Part shown: positions 7,447-14,507 of the stretch, one piece after another
Numbering within the stretch: position 1 is the stretch's first letter
Layout of the letters: each line of letters starts with the position of its first letter
IMG/VR virus record: IMGVR_UViG_3300007640_000030
Coordinates: 1-64,000 of that record
DNA: 64,000 nt
Reading direction: 5' to 3' (one strand)
Source of the DNA: a virus
Notes under the pieces: model-generated
Databases searched by the model: none
Told to the model about the DNA's origin: nothing
Seen by the model: only the letters and a program-made list of their open reading frames with translations
Program-made: the position numbers and the translations under genes

Positions 7447-7914
7447 TTAACTTACGATTACTGTGATGAGTCCTGTGATCACAAATATACTTATTCCTAT
7501 ACCAAAAACAAGCGCCGCAACATCAATCCAGAACGCCTTGGCCTGCGCCTTCCTACGCATTTCGTTCTGACGATACCTTCGTATCCTTTTGCGTTCTTCC
7601 ATCATGTCTTCGTAGAAGGCGCCTTGTCCGGAATAGATCAGGTACTCTCTGAGTTCTTTTTCCATCCATGCAATCTTGTGTTTCGCGGCGGTGATCTCCA
7701 ACGCCTGCGCCTCTACACTGTTACCACTAAAAAGTTTCTGAACTCCTGCGGTAGATTGGTTCTTGATGTTTGCTTCACTCACTGCGTCCATAGAATCGAA
7801 AAACTTTCCGAACGCGCCAATCATATCTTGGGCTTCCCTACCCTTTTCCACTGCTCCCTTAATTGCATTATATGCGGCACCAGCGACTTGCACCGCGACA
7901 GCTAGTTCTACCAT
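7447..7914 (-). CDS. Tail-anchored protein with Ala-rich N-terminus, 155 aa
   Basis: The N-terminus is a moderately hydrophobic Ala/Val helix (MVELAVAVQVAGAAYNAIKG). It is followed by a soluble helical region, a strongly basic RKRIRRYRQNEMRRK stretch near residues 107-121, and a C-terminal membrane segment (about 129-154, VAALVFGIGISIFVITGLITVIV). Basic residues before the anchor suggest the bulk stays in the cytoplasm. I recall similar proteins from marine phages but no function. A late-type box (AATAAATA) lies 35 nt upstream. Confidence 0.6.
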   Translation of the reverse strand: MVELAVAVQVAGAAYNAIKGAVEKGREAQDMIGAFGKFFDSMDAVSEANIKNQSTAGVQKLFSGNSVEAQALEITAAKHKIAWMEKELREYLIYSGQGAFYEDMMEERKRIRRYRQNEMRRKAQAKAFWIDVAALVFGIGISIFVITGLITVIVS

Positions 7915-7948
7915 ATTATTATTCTCTTTTTGGTAGTTAGTTTAACTG

Positions 7949-7956
7949 TATTTATT
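7949..7956 (-). promoter_or_regulatory. Late-type promoter box (AATAAATA)
   Basis: Minus-strand AATAAATA followed by CAG, 35 nt before ATG 7914; one mismatch from the T4 late octamer TATAAATA. It would start late transcription of 7447..7914 and the genes below. Confidence 0.5.
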
Positions 7957-8452
7957 ATTCTTCGAATTGCAAGTTGCGTAAGTTTTGTAGTTCCTGTTGT
8001 AGTCTTAAGACCTCTAGTCGTTTCTTCTCCAACTCTAGTTTATATAACAAGTTACAGTTGGGTCTCTCTTTTGGTGCACCGATAGGAATATTGATCCGTG
8101 CGTAAACACCCACGTCTCGTGTGAACGCTTGATTTCCAAATCTCGTGGGTGGACCTATGTCCGTACCATAGTAAGTTCCGTAGTAAGGGTCATCCTGATT
8201 GAGGATACCCACCACACCAAACTCTAGATTTGTTGCAGAACCAATCGCGGCAGAACACTCGAAGTCTCCTGCACGTACACGGTCCTGTTGAAAACTTTGG
8301 GGAGAGTTGGGCATATTAAGATTGAGAGAACTCGCGCTGTTACTAGTGGGCGCTCTCTCAATTATTGTTGTAGTGGTTGTTGCGGGTATAGAATCCTGCG
8401 CTGCGGTCTCAGCAGAAAACAATAACGCTACAATAACGAGTAATTTTTTCAT
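7955..8452 (-). CDS. Secreted protein of the membrane/fimbria-like cassette, 165 aa
   Basis: From ATG 8452 the protein starts MKKLLVIVALLFSAETAAQD, a clear Sec signal peptide with probable cleavage after ETAA. A Ser/Thr/Asn-rich linker follows (about 22-55), then a core with FECSAAIGSATNLEFGVVG (about 64-82) and GVYARINIPIGAP. The end is a charged helix (LEKKRLEVLRLQQEL), likely coiled coil. The Cys-x-x-x-x-G core and the later NCNLLYKLE motif are echoed in 10173..10748, suggesting related modules. The start overlaps the upstream stop (ATGA). Function unknown; the location points to the periplasm or surface. Confidence 0.65.
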   Translation of the reverse strand: MKKLLVIVALLFSAETAAQDSIPATTTTTIIERAPTSNSASSLNLNMPNSPQSFQQDRVRAGDFECSAAIGSATNLEFGVVGILNQDDPYYGTYYGTDIGPPTRFGNQAFTRDVGVYARINIPIGAPKERPNCNLLYKLELEKKRLEVLRLQQELQNLRNLQFEE

Positions 8453-8826
8453 TTCAATCTCGAACATATCCTAGAAGACACGGACGTTCCGGTAGTCCTT
8501 TGTCTGACAATTTTAGTTTTTGTACATATGTAATCTGCAATACCAACATCTTGTTGTCGGATATACACCATTACTTCTCTTCTCTCTAAGTAAGGAACCC
8601 TAATTATCTTTTCGCTCGTGGCGAATTTCACGGGGTTCCACTCAGAGTCGTAAACACTAATCTCGAAGAACTCAACATCACTTCTTCGATTGATCAGTAA
8701 CATCTCAGTCTGCATCACATTCTCAACAAAACTTCTTTCGAGTTTTGGATATGTTGGTGTCCAAGAGTGGGCCATCGCTGACCCACTCAAGAACAATCCT
8801 GTCAATAACATAATAAAACGTATCAT
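8449..8826 (-). CDS. Periplasmic protein resembling a pilus-assembly chaperone domain
   Basis: A signal peptide (MIRFIMLLTGLFLSGSAMAH, cleavage after AMA) precedes about 105 residues. Hydrophobic strands alternate in an order like the N-terminal Ig-like domain of fimbrial chaperones: EMLLINRRSDVEFFEISVYD, then EWNPVKFAT, then IIRVPYLERREVMVYI. The mature part has two Cys (ADYICTKTK and SRICSR). It is only about half the length of a classic two-domain chaperone, so it may be a one-domain version. It lies directly downstream of a fimbrial-subunit-like gene with no gap. The chaperone role is inferred from strand pattern and context only. Confidence 0.5.
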   Translation of the reverse strand: MIRFIMLLTGLFLSGSAMAHSWTPTYPKLERSFVENVMQTEMLLINRRSDVEFFEISVYDSEWNPVKFATSEKIIRVPYLERREVMVYIRQQDVGIADYICTKTKIVRQRTTGTSVSSRICSRLK

Positions 8827-9330
8827 TTAGATTGCGATACACTCCGCCTGTACTGTCGCACGATAGATACCAGCGGGTAATGCCTTGTCAAATCCATAGT
8901 CGGCTTCTGAAGATACTTTGAACCAAGTACTTCCTGCAACCGTTAGATCGATTTCTGTTACGTTGTTGTAGAGTCTCTTCTCAGTGTCGTATGCCGCCAT
9001 CGCGGGATCCGAAACTTCACTGACCGAAACTGTTCCACTCCAAGTCACAACATCGTCCAAAGCAGGACTCTCAACGAATTGGTCTGGAGTTGTTATTGTC
9101 GCCTTGTAATAATCAGCCTGAATAACATCGTAGCGAACGATGGGTTCAACACCCCCGTCAACTGCGTCAGTACTGAGTGTACTTGGTGTCGGGTTTCCAA
9201 AGACACCTAGAGTGTCTGTTGTCACCACACACTTAGAATCTACAGTACCCGTGATATCGACATTAGTTGCATTCGCACTTGTTGCGAGAACAAGAGACAA
9301 CGCCGTTAATGGTAGTACTTTCTTTAACAT
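8827..9330 (-). CDS. Secreted beta-rich protein resembling a fimbrial / spore-coat-U-type subunit
   Basis: A strong signal peptide (MLKKVLPLTALSLVLATSANA) is followed by a mature domain of about 146 residues. It begins VDITGTVDSKCVVTTDTLG and ends PAGIYRATVQAECIA. An early GTVxxxC, a later Cys that could form a disulfide, alternating Thr/Val strands and a closing PAGxYxxTV strand are typical of type-1-like and spore-coat-U-like pilin subunits. The adjacent downstream gene has a chaperone-like pattern. No usher is visible in the window, so it may use host machinery or act alone. Family membership is inferred by eye. Confidence 0.55.
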   Translation of the reverse strand: MLKKVLPLTALSLVLATSANATNVDITGTVDSKCVVTTDTLGVFGNPTPSTLSTDAVDGGVEPIVRYDVIQADYYKATITTPDQFVESPALDDVVTWSGTVSVSEVSDPAMAAYDTEKRLYNNVTEIDLTVAGSTWFKVSSEADYGFDKALPAGIYRATVQAECIAI

Positions 9331-9343
9331 TTAATGTTCCTTT

Positions 9344-10240
9344 TTATGGTTGTTCATACTGTAGATTGACCATCTCTTGATGTAGTTGGTCTTGGGCAAA
9401 GTTTACACGATACCCGTTAGTATTGTCAGGTAAATTCGCATCCTGTAGAGTTATGGTCTCCTCGTATTTAGTGTCGGGGAGTGTATCATAATAAAAAGTT
9501 GGTACGAAGTTTAGTAAGAGTAGTTGGTTGTGTATCTGTTGGTCAGCGGACGCGATAAGTGACCTCTCAACAATACCTAACATCTCTTCGAGGGATTTCC
9601 TTCTCAGGTTTGGTTTTGATTCACCACCCTCCTCAATCTGTTCTCTATCTCTCTCTTCTTCCTCCTCATCTTTAGTTTCAGTTTCTTTTTCCAGTTCTTC
9701 TTGTACGAACTGATCGTCCATTGGATCATACGCTACAATTTCCGGTACGGTTGGAGTGGACGGAATATAATTCGGGCACTCCGGTCTATCAGTTACACCA
9801 AAACAAGGATCGTACTGATAGTTGTAGAGGACAGTAGGATCCGTTACTTTACCTTCACCTTCCACAACAATAGATCCGTCTCCCCACCTACTTCGAGGTA
9901 TGTTAGAGACAGGAACCAATCTCCTTATCGAACTGCCTGGCAATCCAGACCAATCGTCTGCGGATCGAAAAATGTATTGACCTTCGTTCTCCGCATCCTC
10001 GTTCTGCACGTAGACGATCATATCGTCTTCGGGGTTCTTTATGGTTGTGTATCTGTACACAACACCATTAACTGTAAGTCCTGTCTGTTGAGGCAGGACG
10101 TTGGTCATTACCCATGTAAGACCATCTTGCGCCGCATTTCCGGTTGTCCCGAAAACGGTTTGTGCATGTACGTTAGATGACCAGAAGCATGAGAAGAATA
10201 CTAAGGACACCACCAGCGCCCAGTAAGGTTTTCTTGTCAT
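9344..10240 (-). CDS. Large secreted protein of the cassette, 298 aa
   Basis: ATG 10240 gives MTRKPYWALVVSLVFFSCFW, continuing SSNVHA, a Sec signal peptide with cleavage after VHA. The mature part has a beta-rich region with VPVSNIPRSRWGDGS and YNYQYDPCFGV, both suggestive of a conserved extracellular domain. Then come a Pro-rich stretch (IPSTPTVPEI), a very acidic Glu-rich linker near residues 190-215 and a helical C-terminal part. An AAGGG ribosome site lies 7 nt upstream. The signal-peptide codons overlap the C-terminal membrane segment of the upstream gene in another frame for 68 nt. Function unknown. Confidence 0.65.
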   Translation of the reverse strand: MTRKPYWALVVSLVFFSCFWSSNVHAQTVFGTTGNAAQDGLTWVMTNVLPQQTGLTVNGVVYRYTTIKNPEDDMIVYVQNEDAENEGQYIFRSADDWSGLPGSSIRRLVPVSNIPRSRWGDGSIVVEGEGKVTDPTVLYNYQYDPCFGVTDRPECPNYIPSTPTVPEIVAYDPMDDQFVQEELEKETETKDEEEEERDREQIEEGGESKPNLRRKSLEEMLGIVERSLIASADQQIHNQLLLLNFVPTFYYDTLPDTKYEETITLQDANLPDNTNGYRVNFAQDQLHQEMVNLQYEQP

Positions 10241-10748
10241 TTGTAAACCCTTTGTCGTAGTCTTCTGCATTGGGTTGTTCCTCTTCGTTGATTTCCCACG
10301 CCGCCTTTGCCGCTGGACCTATTAGACCATCATATGGACACGGTGTTCCGGCGTGCATCATTGCATCAAAGACTCTTTCGTCTTGGCACATAACCGACAC
10401 GGCGGCCACTTTCATTCCCATATCATAGAGCGTCTTTGCATTCTTTAACCTCTCACAATTTTCATCCGTTACCTGAGTACCTGTAGAGACACCAAGAATC
10501 TGAGTTTGAATTGCACCCGCAACTCCAAAGGTACACAAGTCTGAGTTCGACGTGTTGATTGTCGGGGTGATCGCAGAGGCAGGGGGTGATCTGAGAATAG
10601 TAGTCGTTTTACCGTTGGTAGTAACGGTACTCTCAGTTATGATAGGTTCAACTGTTTGAGTCGGAGTTTCGTCAGCGTCCTGTGCATTGACTGCGACTCC
10701 AAAAATTAATGATGTAAGTAACACCACGCTGCTAATTACTAAGCGCAT
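10173..10748 (-). CDS. Secreted, C-terminally anchored protein of the cassette, 191 aa
   Basis: ATG 10748 follows an AAGGAA site and yields MRLVISSVVLLTSLIFGVAV ending in NAQ, a signal peptide. A Thr-rich linker (TNGKTTTIL) leads to a core with LCTFGVAGAIQTQILGVSTG, NCERLKNAKTLYDMGMKV, AAVSVMCQDERVFDAMM and AGTPCPYDG. Five Cys are present. The end is a hydrophobic helix (TLLGAGGVLSILLMLLVI), probably a membrane anchor. It is the first gene of the cassette and is preceded by a late-type box and a strong hairpin. I recall the core from marine phages but no function is known to me. Confidence 0.65.
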   Translation of the reverse strand: MRLVISSVVLLTSLIFGVAVNAQDADETPTQTVEPIITESTVTTNGKTTTILRSPPASAITPTINTSNSDLCTFGVAGAIQTQILGVSTGTQVTDENCERLKNAKTLYDMGMKVAAVSVMCQDERVFDAMMHAGTPCPYDGLIGPAAKAAWEINEEEQPNAEDYDKGFTNDKKTLLGAGGVLSILLMLLVI

Positions 10749-10772
10749 ACCATATTCCTTTTCCAATTAGTT

Positions 10773-10796
10773 GGGGTGTCATTTAATTGACACCCC
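10773..10796 (-). other. Perfect 9-bp hairpin in a 5' leader
   Basis: GGGGTGTCA (10773-10781) pairs with TGACACCCC (10788-10796) around a 6-nt AT-rich loop. It lies between the late-type box at 10810-10817 and the ribosome site of 10173..10748, so it is in the mRNA leader. There is no T-run, so it is not a standard terminator; it may stabilise the mRNA or bind a regulator. Confidence 0.6.
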
Positions 10797-10809
10797 CATA
10801 GTATGCCTG

Positions 10810-10817
10810 TATTTAGT
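10810..10817 (-). promoter_or_regulatory. Late-type promoter box (ACTAAATA)
   Basis: Minus-strand ACTAAATA followed by CAG, 62 nt before ATG 10748. The same octamer occurs upstream of the plus-strand orphan gene at 25576-25583. It differs from TATAAATA at the first two positions. It probably drives the secreted cassette late in infection. Confidence 0.45.
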
Positions 10818-10843
10818 CTTTTGAGATTTTTAAATTTGAACGA

Positions 10844-11611
10844 TTATTCCATTTGTTCGAAGATGTGATATAAAAGAGTCGAATACTCTGTATGTGCGTC
10901 TTCGTCTGGATGATTGTGTTCGTGGATCGTATAGTTCTCTTTGGCGAGAGTGTAGAGGTCTTTCCAATGTCCCATTCCAATCCTAGACTCTTTCTTTAGT
11001 CTACCCAGATGTTCATTACACTGTTTCTGCCAATTGCGAAAAATTTTATCTCGTCCATTTTCCTGAGTCATGTAGATCATCATATCATACATCATCTTAT
11101 GGAAAGCGCCTTGAATCAATTTAATACCAAGAGTATCACATGTGTTTTGTAGACTTAACATGAAAGTAAGGGTGTGTAGAATATCGGTTCTTGGTTCATG
11201 ACCCTTATGGATATACATGTACATCGCACCCCACTTACTCTCGTCAAGAATATCGATTCTCTCCGGAGAATATTGGGTCATGTCATCATATCGTTTTATG
11301 TTCAACCACTTTTCGTTGTGAACCTCTCTGGACTCAGCGACCTCATGTCGAGTAAACCCAGACCACATAACCACAATGTGAGTGGGCATGGTTCTCTTTC
11401 CCGCCTGTGCATCCGCAAGGTACACTGTGAGATCACGGAAAATCTTTTCGTTACCTCCGCCACAGGTTGCAAGATTTACTGGTGGTTCCTCAAAACCAAG
11501 ATGATTACTTAACTTACTTGCCCAGTTTCTAGGCCAGTGAGTAGGGGGGTCATCATTACAACCCTCCAACTCATCCCCATATGTAAAACTGCAACCATTG
11601 ACTAGTAACAT
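10844..11611 (-). CDS. SGNH/GDSL-type hydrolase-like protein, 255 aa
   Basis: The N-terminus MLLVNGCSFTYGDEL carries the block-I motif (GCSFT; Ser about residue 8 as nucleophile) of a phage-associated SGNH-like family (DUF6071-type). Further support is NLATCGGGNEKIFRD (about 47-61, Gly/Asn block) and a C-terminal HNHPDEDAHTEY (about 233-244), where an Asp-x-x-His pair could complete the triad. SGNH enzymes act as esterases or acyl-transferases. Here it neighbours an AMP-ligase-like protein and iron oxygenases, hinting at a shared modification pathway. The substrate is unknown. Confidence 0.7.
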   Translation of the reverse strand: MLLVNGCSFTYGDELEGCNDDPPTHWPRNWASKLSNHLGFEEPPVNLATCGGGNEKIFRDLTVYLADAQAGKRTMPTHIVVMWSGFTRHEVAESREVHNEKWLNIKRYDDMTQYSPERIDILDESKWGAMYMYIHKGHEPRTDILHTLTFMLSLQNTCDTLGIKLIQGAFHKMMYDMMIYMTQENGRDKIFRNWQKQCNEHLGRLKKESRIGMGHWKDLYTLAKENYTIHEHNHPDEDAHTEYSTLLYHIFEQME

Positions 11612-11614
11612 AAA

Positions 11615-12148
11615 TTATCCATTTTCTAGATCGTGAACATACAACGCCAGTAGTGCGTAGTGCAATACTTTCATTAGGTCTTTGCGGTGATCAGATACAT
11701 CACCCTTATTACCGTAGCGACTGTTGTATTTATCCACGTTACCTAGAAAGAAACCCATACCTCTTCCCCTGTCAATGATAACCTCACTTGACTGGATACC
11801 GGACTGACAATAGTGGGCGCTGTACGTACTATCGATGTACTCTTTAAATTCCTTGATCAACTCATCCTCACGGAACTTATAGTCCGGACGATGTTCAACG
11901 CTGCCATAGTCATCATCAGTAACAGTCAGGGTTACTGTAGTGGCGTCCCCATAGTCAAGTGTGTAGGGATTTCCGATACTAGTTGTAAAGTCTAGGGGCA
12001 CAGTATCAACAGTTATACCATCTACTTTAATAGTGTCCTCCTTCTTTCCAAACTTCTCTTCCCTATGTTTACGGGCCATCTCGTTCCACTCTTCTGGAGT
12101 GATGTCATCAATACTACCCCTACCACTTCTATCCTTCTTTTTCGACAT
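11615..12148 (-). CDS. DUF3310-like protein, 177 aa
   Basis: A basic and charged N-terminus (residues 1-45) is followed by a beta-prone middle rich in Thr/Asp. The C-terminal domain has GMGFFLGNVDKYNSRYGNKG and DLMKVLHYALLAL, which match the DUF3310 signature (FxxGNxxKYxxRxxxK, then DLxKxxxY) common in phage nucleotide-metabolism regions. DUF3310 has no proven function. The gene overlaps the end of the upstream AMP-ligase-like gene by 20 nt, and a perfect internal promoter (12537-12565) can transcribe it. Confidence 0.7.
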   Translation of the reverse strand: MSKKKDRSGRGSIDDITPEEWNEMARKHREEKFGKKEDTIKVDGITVDTVPLDFTTSIGNPYTLDYGDATTVTLTVTDDDYGSVEHRPDYKFREDELIKEFKEYIDSTYSAHYCQSGIQSSEVIIDRGRGMGFFLGNVDKYNSRYGNKGDVSDHRKDLMKVLHYALLALYVHDLENG

Positions 12149-13583
12149 CTCTATACCTCAATCTATCAGTTTCATAATCATCGAAACCATACTCCAGTTG
12201 ACTCTTCAGGTTGTGCCAGTATCGACATCTTAGATTGTCGAGACAAAACGCTTCCCTAGACTGGTGTACGATATCCTTAAAATACCGAAGGTCAGAGAGT
12301 TTCTCGTTCTCTTCGGCGGTAAAGTCTTCGTATACAACCAAGTAGTTTCTACCGTACTTGGATAGTATGTCGAAGTTCTCATGACCCAGAATCTCCTTCA
12401 CTGGTCTTGAGTACGGGTTCTTGAACACTCTATGTAACCGAATGTACTCACCCGCCTCGTTCTTGTCATAAAAATGAGAAAGTTGCACGAATTCTCTACA
12501 CGGTTTTGCACGAACCAGTGCGACCTTTTCCCTTTCATTATACAAAATATTATAGAAGTTGTCAAGGGGTTTTCCTACGTTACCCTCTTCGAACGGTGTC
12601 TTTTTGTCAACCACCTTGCAGAACAGATTAAACGCCTGCGCCCTCTTTTCTCCACTTAGGATCGCAACTCTTAGATCCCACTTCTTTATAATACGGTGTA
12701 GGTTCTCCGTGAACTCACCATAGGGGTAAATGAATGTCACATCTCTCCTAGATTTTTTAGACATACGAGCGACCATGTTTTCAAGGGTCTCCTCGTTCTT
12801 GATCATGACTTGTTTCTTACCCTCTTCCTCCATGACAGACACAACAAAGTTTGTGAACACGGGGTTCCACATGGACAACCTGTCCCAGAAATTCATTAAC
12901 AGATGTTCCGTACAGTAGATGTAAGCCGGTAGGAAATACGTCATGAAAGATTCTGCGTGAATGAAATTGAAGGTGTGGATTGCACGAGTGTCTTTTAGAT
13001 TAAATATTGCACCGTTACGTGCAGAGAGTGCGGCGACCTCTTTATGTGTGTAGTACCTGAAATTGAAACTGTCATCTTCCAGTCCGTCATCATACGAGAT
13101 GTATAGAAGATCATGGGGTCCGGATAAGATGCCAGGCACCTGACCTCCTTCATAAGAGTCTAGGTCAACATCATCGATGTTAATCAGACACCCAGTGTTA
13201 CCGTAACTCTCCATTTCATGTACAAGGTAGTCAGGTATGATACCCTCACACATGCGAGAAGCCTCTTCATCTATCACAAGTAGTTCAGGTTTGAGAAGAG
13301 GGATTGCACCATCAACTAGGATGTCTCTGTTCCAAGGCAGGTGGCCCGGAAACATAACAACACCCAGTTCTGCAAGTGCAAAAACAAAGGCGTGAAAATT
13401 TGTTTTGTTGGTGACACAACCAATCGCACATATGTCACCCTTCTGGATACCCACCTCGTTATGGAGATAGCACTTCCACTTATCAATTAGTTCGACAAAC
13501 TCTTCTTTGTTGTGTTCACTAGCACGTCCCCTATGGACGTTTCTAACCAGAAGTTGTTCTCGAAGTAAACTCCGATTAATCAC
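12129..13583 (-). CDS. ANL-superfamily (AMP-binding / acyl-CoA synthetase)-like protein, 484 aa
   Basis: The length and order of segments match adenylate-forming enzymes: an N-terminal helix and GIQKGDICAIGCVTNKTNFH (like the GDRV core), FALAELGVVMFPGHL, PELLVIDEEA, LLYISYDDGLEDD, then YYTHKEVAALS and AIHTFNFIHAESFMTYFLPA. The usual Gly/Ser/Thr-rich P-loop (SGTTGxPK) is replaced by acidic DDGLEDDSF, so classic ATP binding may be lost. The Lys-containing C-terminal domain is also divergent. The start is GTG 13583, 7 nt after GAGGAG and overlapping the upstream stop. It may be a pseudo-enzyme or a specialised ligase acting with the adjacent SGNH protein and oxygenase. Confidence 0.6.
   Translation of the reverse strand: MINRSLLREQLLVRNVHRGRASEHNKEEFVELIDKWKCYLHNEVGIQKGDICAIGCVTNKTNFHAFVFALAELGVVMFPGHLPWNRDILVDGAIPLLKPELLVIDEEASRMCEGIIPDYLVHEMESYGNTGCLINIDDVDLDSYEGGQVPGILSGPHDLLYISYDDGLEDDSFNFRYYTHKEVAALSARNGAIFNLKDTRAIHTFNFIHAESFMTYFLPAYIYCTEHLLMNFWDRLSMWNPVFTNFVVSVMEEEGKKQVMIKNEETLENMVARMSKKSRRDVTFIYPYGEFTENLHRIIKKWDLRVAILSGEKRAQAFNLFCKVVDKKTPFEEGNVGKPLDNFYNILYNEREKVALVRAKPCREFVQLSHFYDKNEAGEYIRLHRVFKNPYSRPVKEILGHENFDILSKYGRNYLVVYEDFTAEENEKLSDLRYFKDIVHQSREAFCLDNLRCRYWHNLKSQLEYGFDDYETDRLRYRDVEKEG
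12537..12565 (-). promoter_or_regulatory. Perfect sigma70 promoter inside the AMP-ligase-like gene
   Basis: TTGACA (12565-12560), 17 nt, TATAAT (12542-12537), 12/12 matches. It lies in coding sequence and would transcribe the DUF3310-like and SGNH genes. Confidence 0.6.
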
Positions 13584-14241
13584 TCTCAATCTCCTCAATT
13601 AACATGTCACGTAACTGTCTCGCCTTCTCATCACGAGGATCATTTTCACCATACCCACAGAATTTATATGCGAGGGTAATCCGTTTACCTCCTGCATATG
13701 CGGCGTGCCAACACAAATTATCAGGTTCCTCTTTGGGTCCAAAGTAATAGTGTCTGCACTGCCAGCCTGGTACGTCTGGTATGGTCACCACTTCATCTTT
13801 CTTGATATCATAATAAGTGAAGTAACCATCACCCTCAGACCAAGTGAACAGAACTTGATATGCGGTAGCGTCCCAGTTGGTATGCCAACCTACGAAACCG
13901 CCTGGCGGGTAATACGACAACAGTGCACTGGTGTGCGCCCCTATCTCAGATGCGAACTCGTACTTGACCATATTCATGTACGAACTCCAGACTTCCGGAT
14001 CCCTTCGTACCATAGACGCAATCGGTTGTGCATAGTGTCTATCTGGCGGACCTACAGGATCACCCTTAAGAGAAACCTCTCTCAAGAACTCTTCGCTTGT
14101 AAGGTACTGTCCGTTTTGTCTGTCCTCTTCAGAAGAGTACATGAAGTACTTTGGATCCTCGTACCCGTCAACCTTAAAGAACTCATCTTTGAAATGGTTG
14201 AGGGTTGCGAGAAAGTCTTTATTCCGTATCTGAACTTCCAT
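13576..14241 (-). CDS. Putative Fe(II)/2-oxoglutarate-type oxygenase, 221 aa
   Basis: ATG 14241 (MEVQIRNKDFLATL) follows an AGGAAAC site and is preferred to an upstream start. The core holds YYPPGGFVGWHTNWDATAYQ (about residues 107-126), where His plus Asn/Asp resembles the HxD metal motif. Downstream CWHAAYAGGKRITLAYKF (about 177-194) supplies the distal His and the Arg that holds 2-oxoglutarate. This order (H..D, then H, then R) is the double-stranded beta-helix signature. It overlaps both neighbours. It could hydroxylate a nucleotide, sugar or protein; it sits upstream of the AMP-ligase-like gene. Confidence 0.65.
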   Translation of the reverse strand: MEVQIRNKDFLATLNHFKDEFFKVDGYEDPKYFMYSSEEDRQNGQYLTSEEFLREVSLKGDPVGPPDRHYAQPIASMVRRDPEVWSSYMNMVKYEFASEIGAHTSALLSYYPPGGFVGWHTNWDATAYQVLFTWSEGDGYFTYYDIKKDEVVTIPDVPGWQCRHYYFGPKEEPDNLCWHAAYAGGKRITLAYKFCGYGENDPRDEKARQLRDMLIEEIESD

Positions 14242-14395
14242 CTTGTTTCCTAAAACTCCACTGACCAGTAATCTTATTTTGTTCCCAAACGATCTGGTCA
14301 CCAACTTTCAAATCGAGCGCTTCCATCATCTCATCAGAAAATTCCAAACATTGATATCCATCGCTGTCTTCAAATACTTTCGTCGTATATATCAT
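14219..14395 (-). CDS. AbrB/MazE-like DNA-binding-type protein, 58 aa
   Basis: From ATG 14395 the protein reads MIYTTKVFEDSDGYQCLEFS and continues DEMMEALDLKVGDQIVWEQ. The pattern of a short strand, then LEFSDEMMEALDLKVGDQI, matches the swapped-hairpin AbrB/SpoVT fold (usually ...LPxELxxxLxLxxGDxI). Such proteins bind DNA as antitoxins or transition regulators. No toxin gene is adjacent, so a regulator role is more likely. It overlaps both neighbours by about 23 to 26 nt. Confidence 0.65.
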   Translation of the reverse strand: MIYTTKVFEDSDGYQCLEFSDEMMEALDLKVGDQIVWEQNKITGQWSFRKQDGSSDTE

Positions 14396-14507
14396 CGTCC
14401 TTAACTCCTTCGATGTCACCTTTGAAATAACCATCTATCAACATGTACACAACAGTATTGACAATCGCCAACGTAATCAAAAACATCCAACCGGCAAATT
14501 GTTCCAT
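14370..14507 (-). CDS. Small single-span membrane protein, 45 aa
   Basis: ATG 14507 shares its last base with the stop of thyX (TAATG), giving MEQFAGWMFLITLAIVNTVV and then YMLIDGYF. This is one membrane helix (about residues 5-25) with an acidic C-terminal tail. The longer frame to 14558 lies inside thyX and is not preferred. Function unknown. Confidence 0.55.
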   Translation of the reverse strand: MEQFAGWMFLITLAIVNTVVYMLIDGYFKGDIEGVKDDDIYDESI

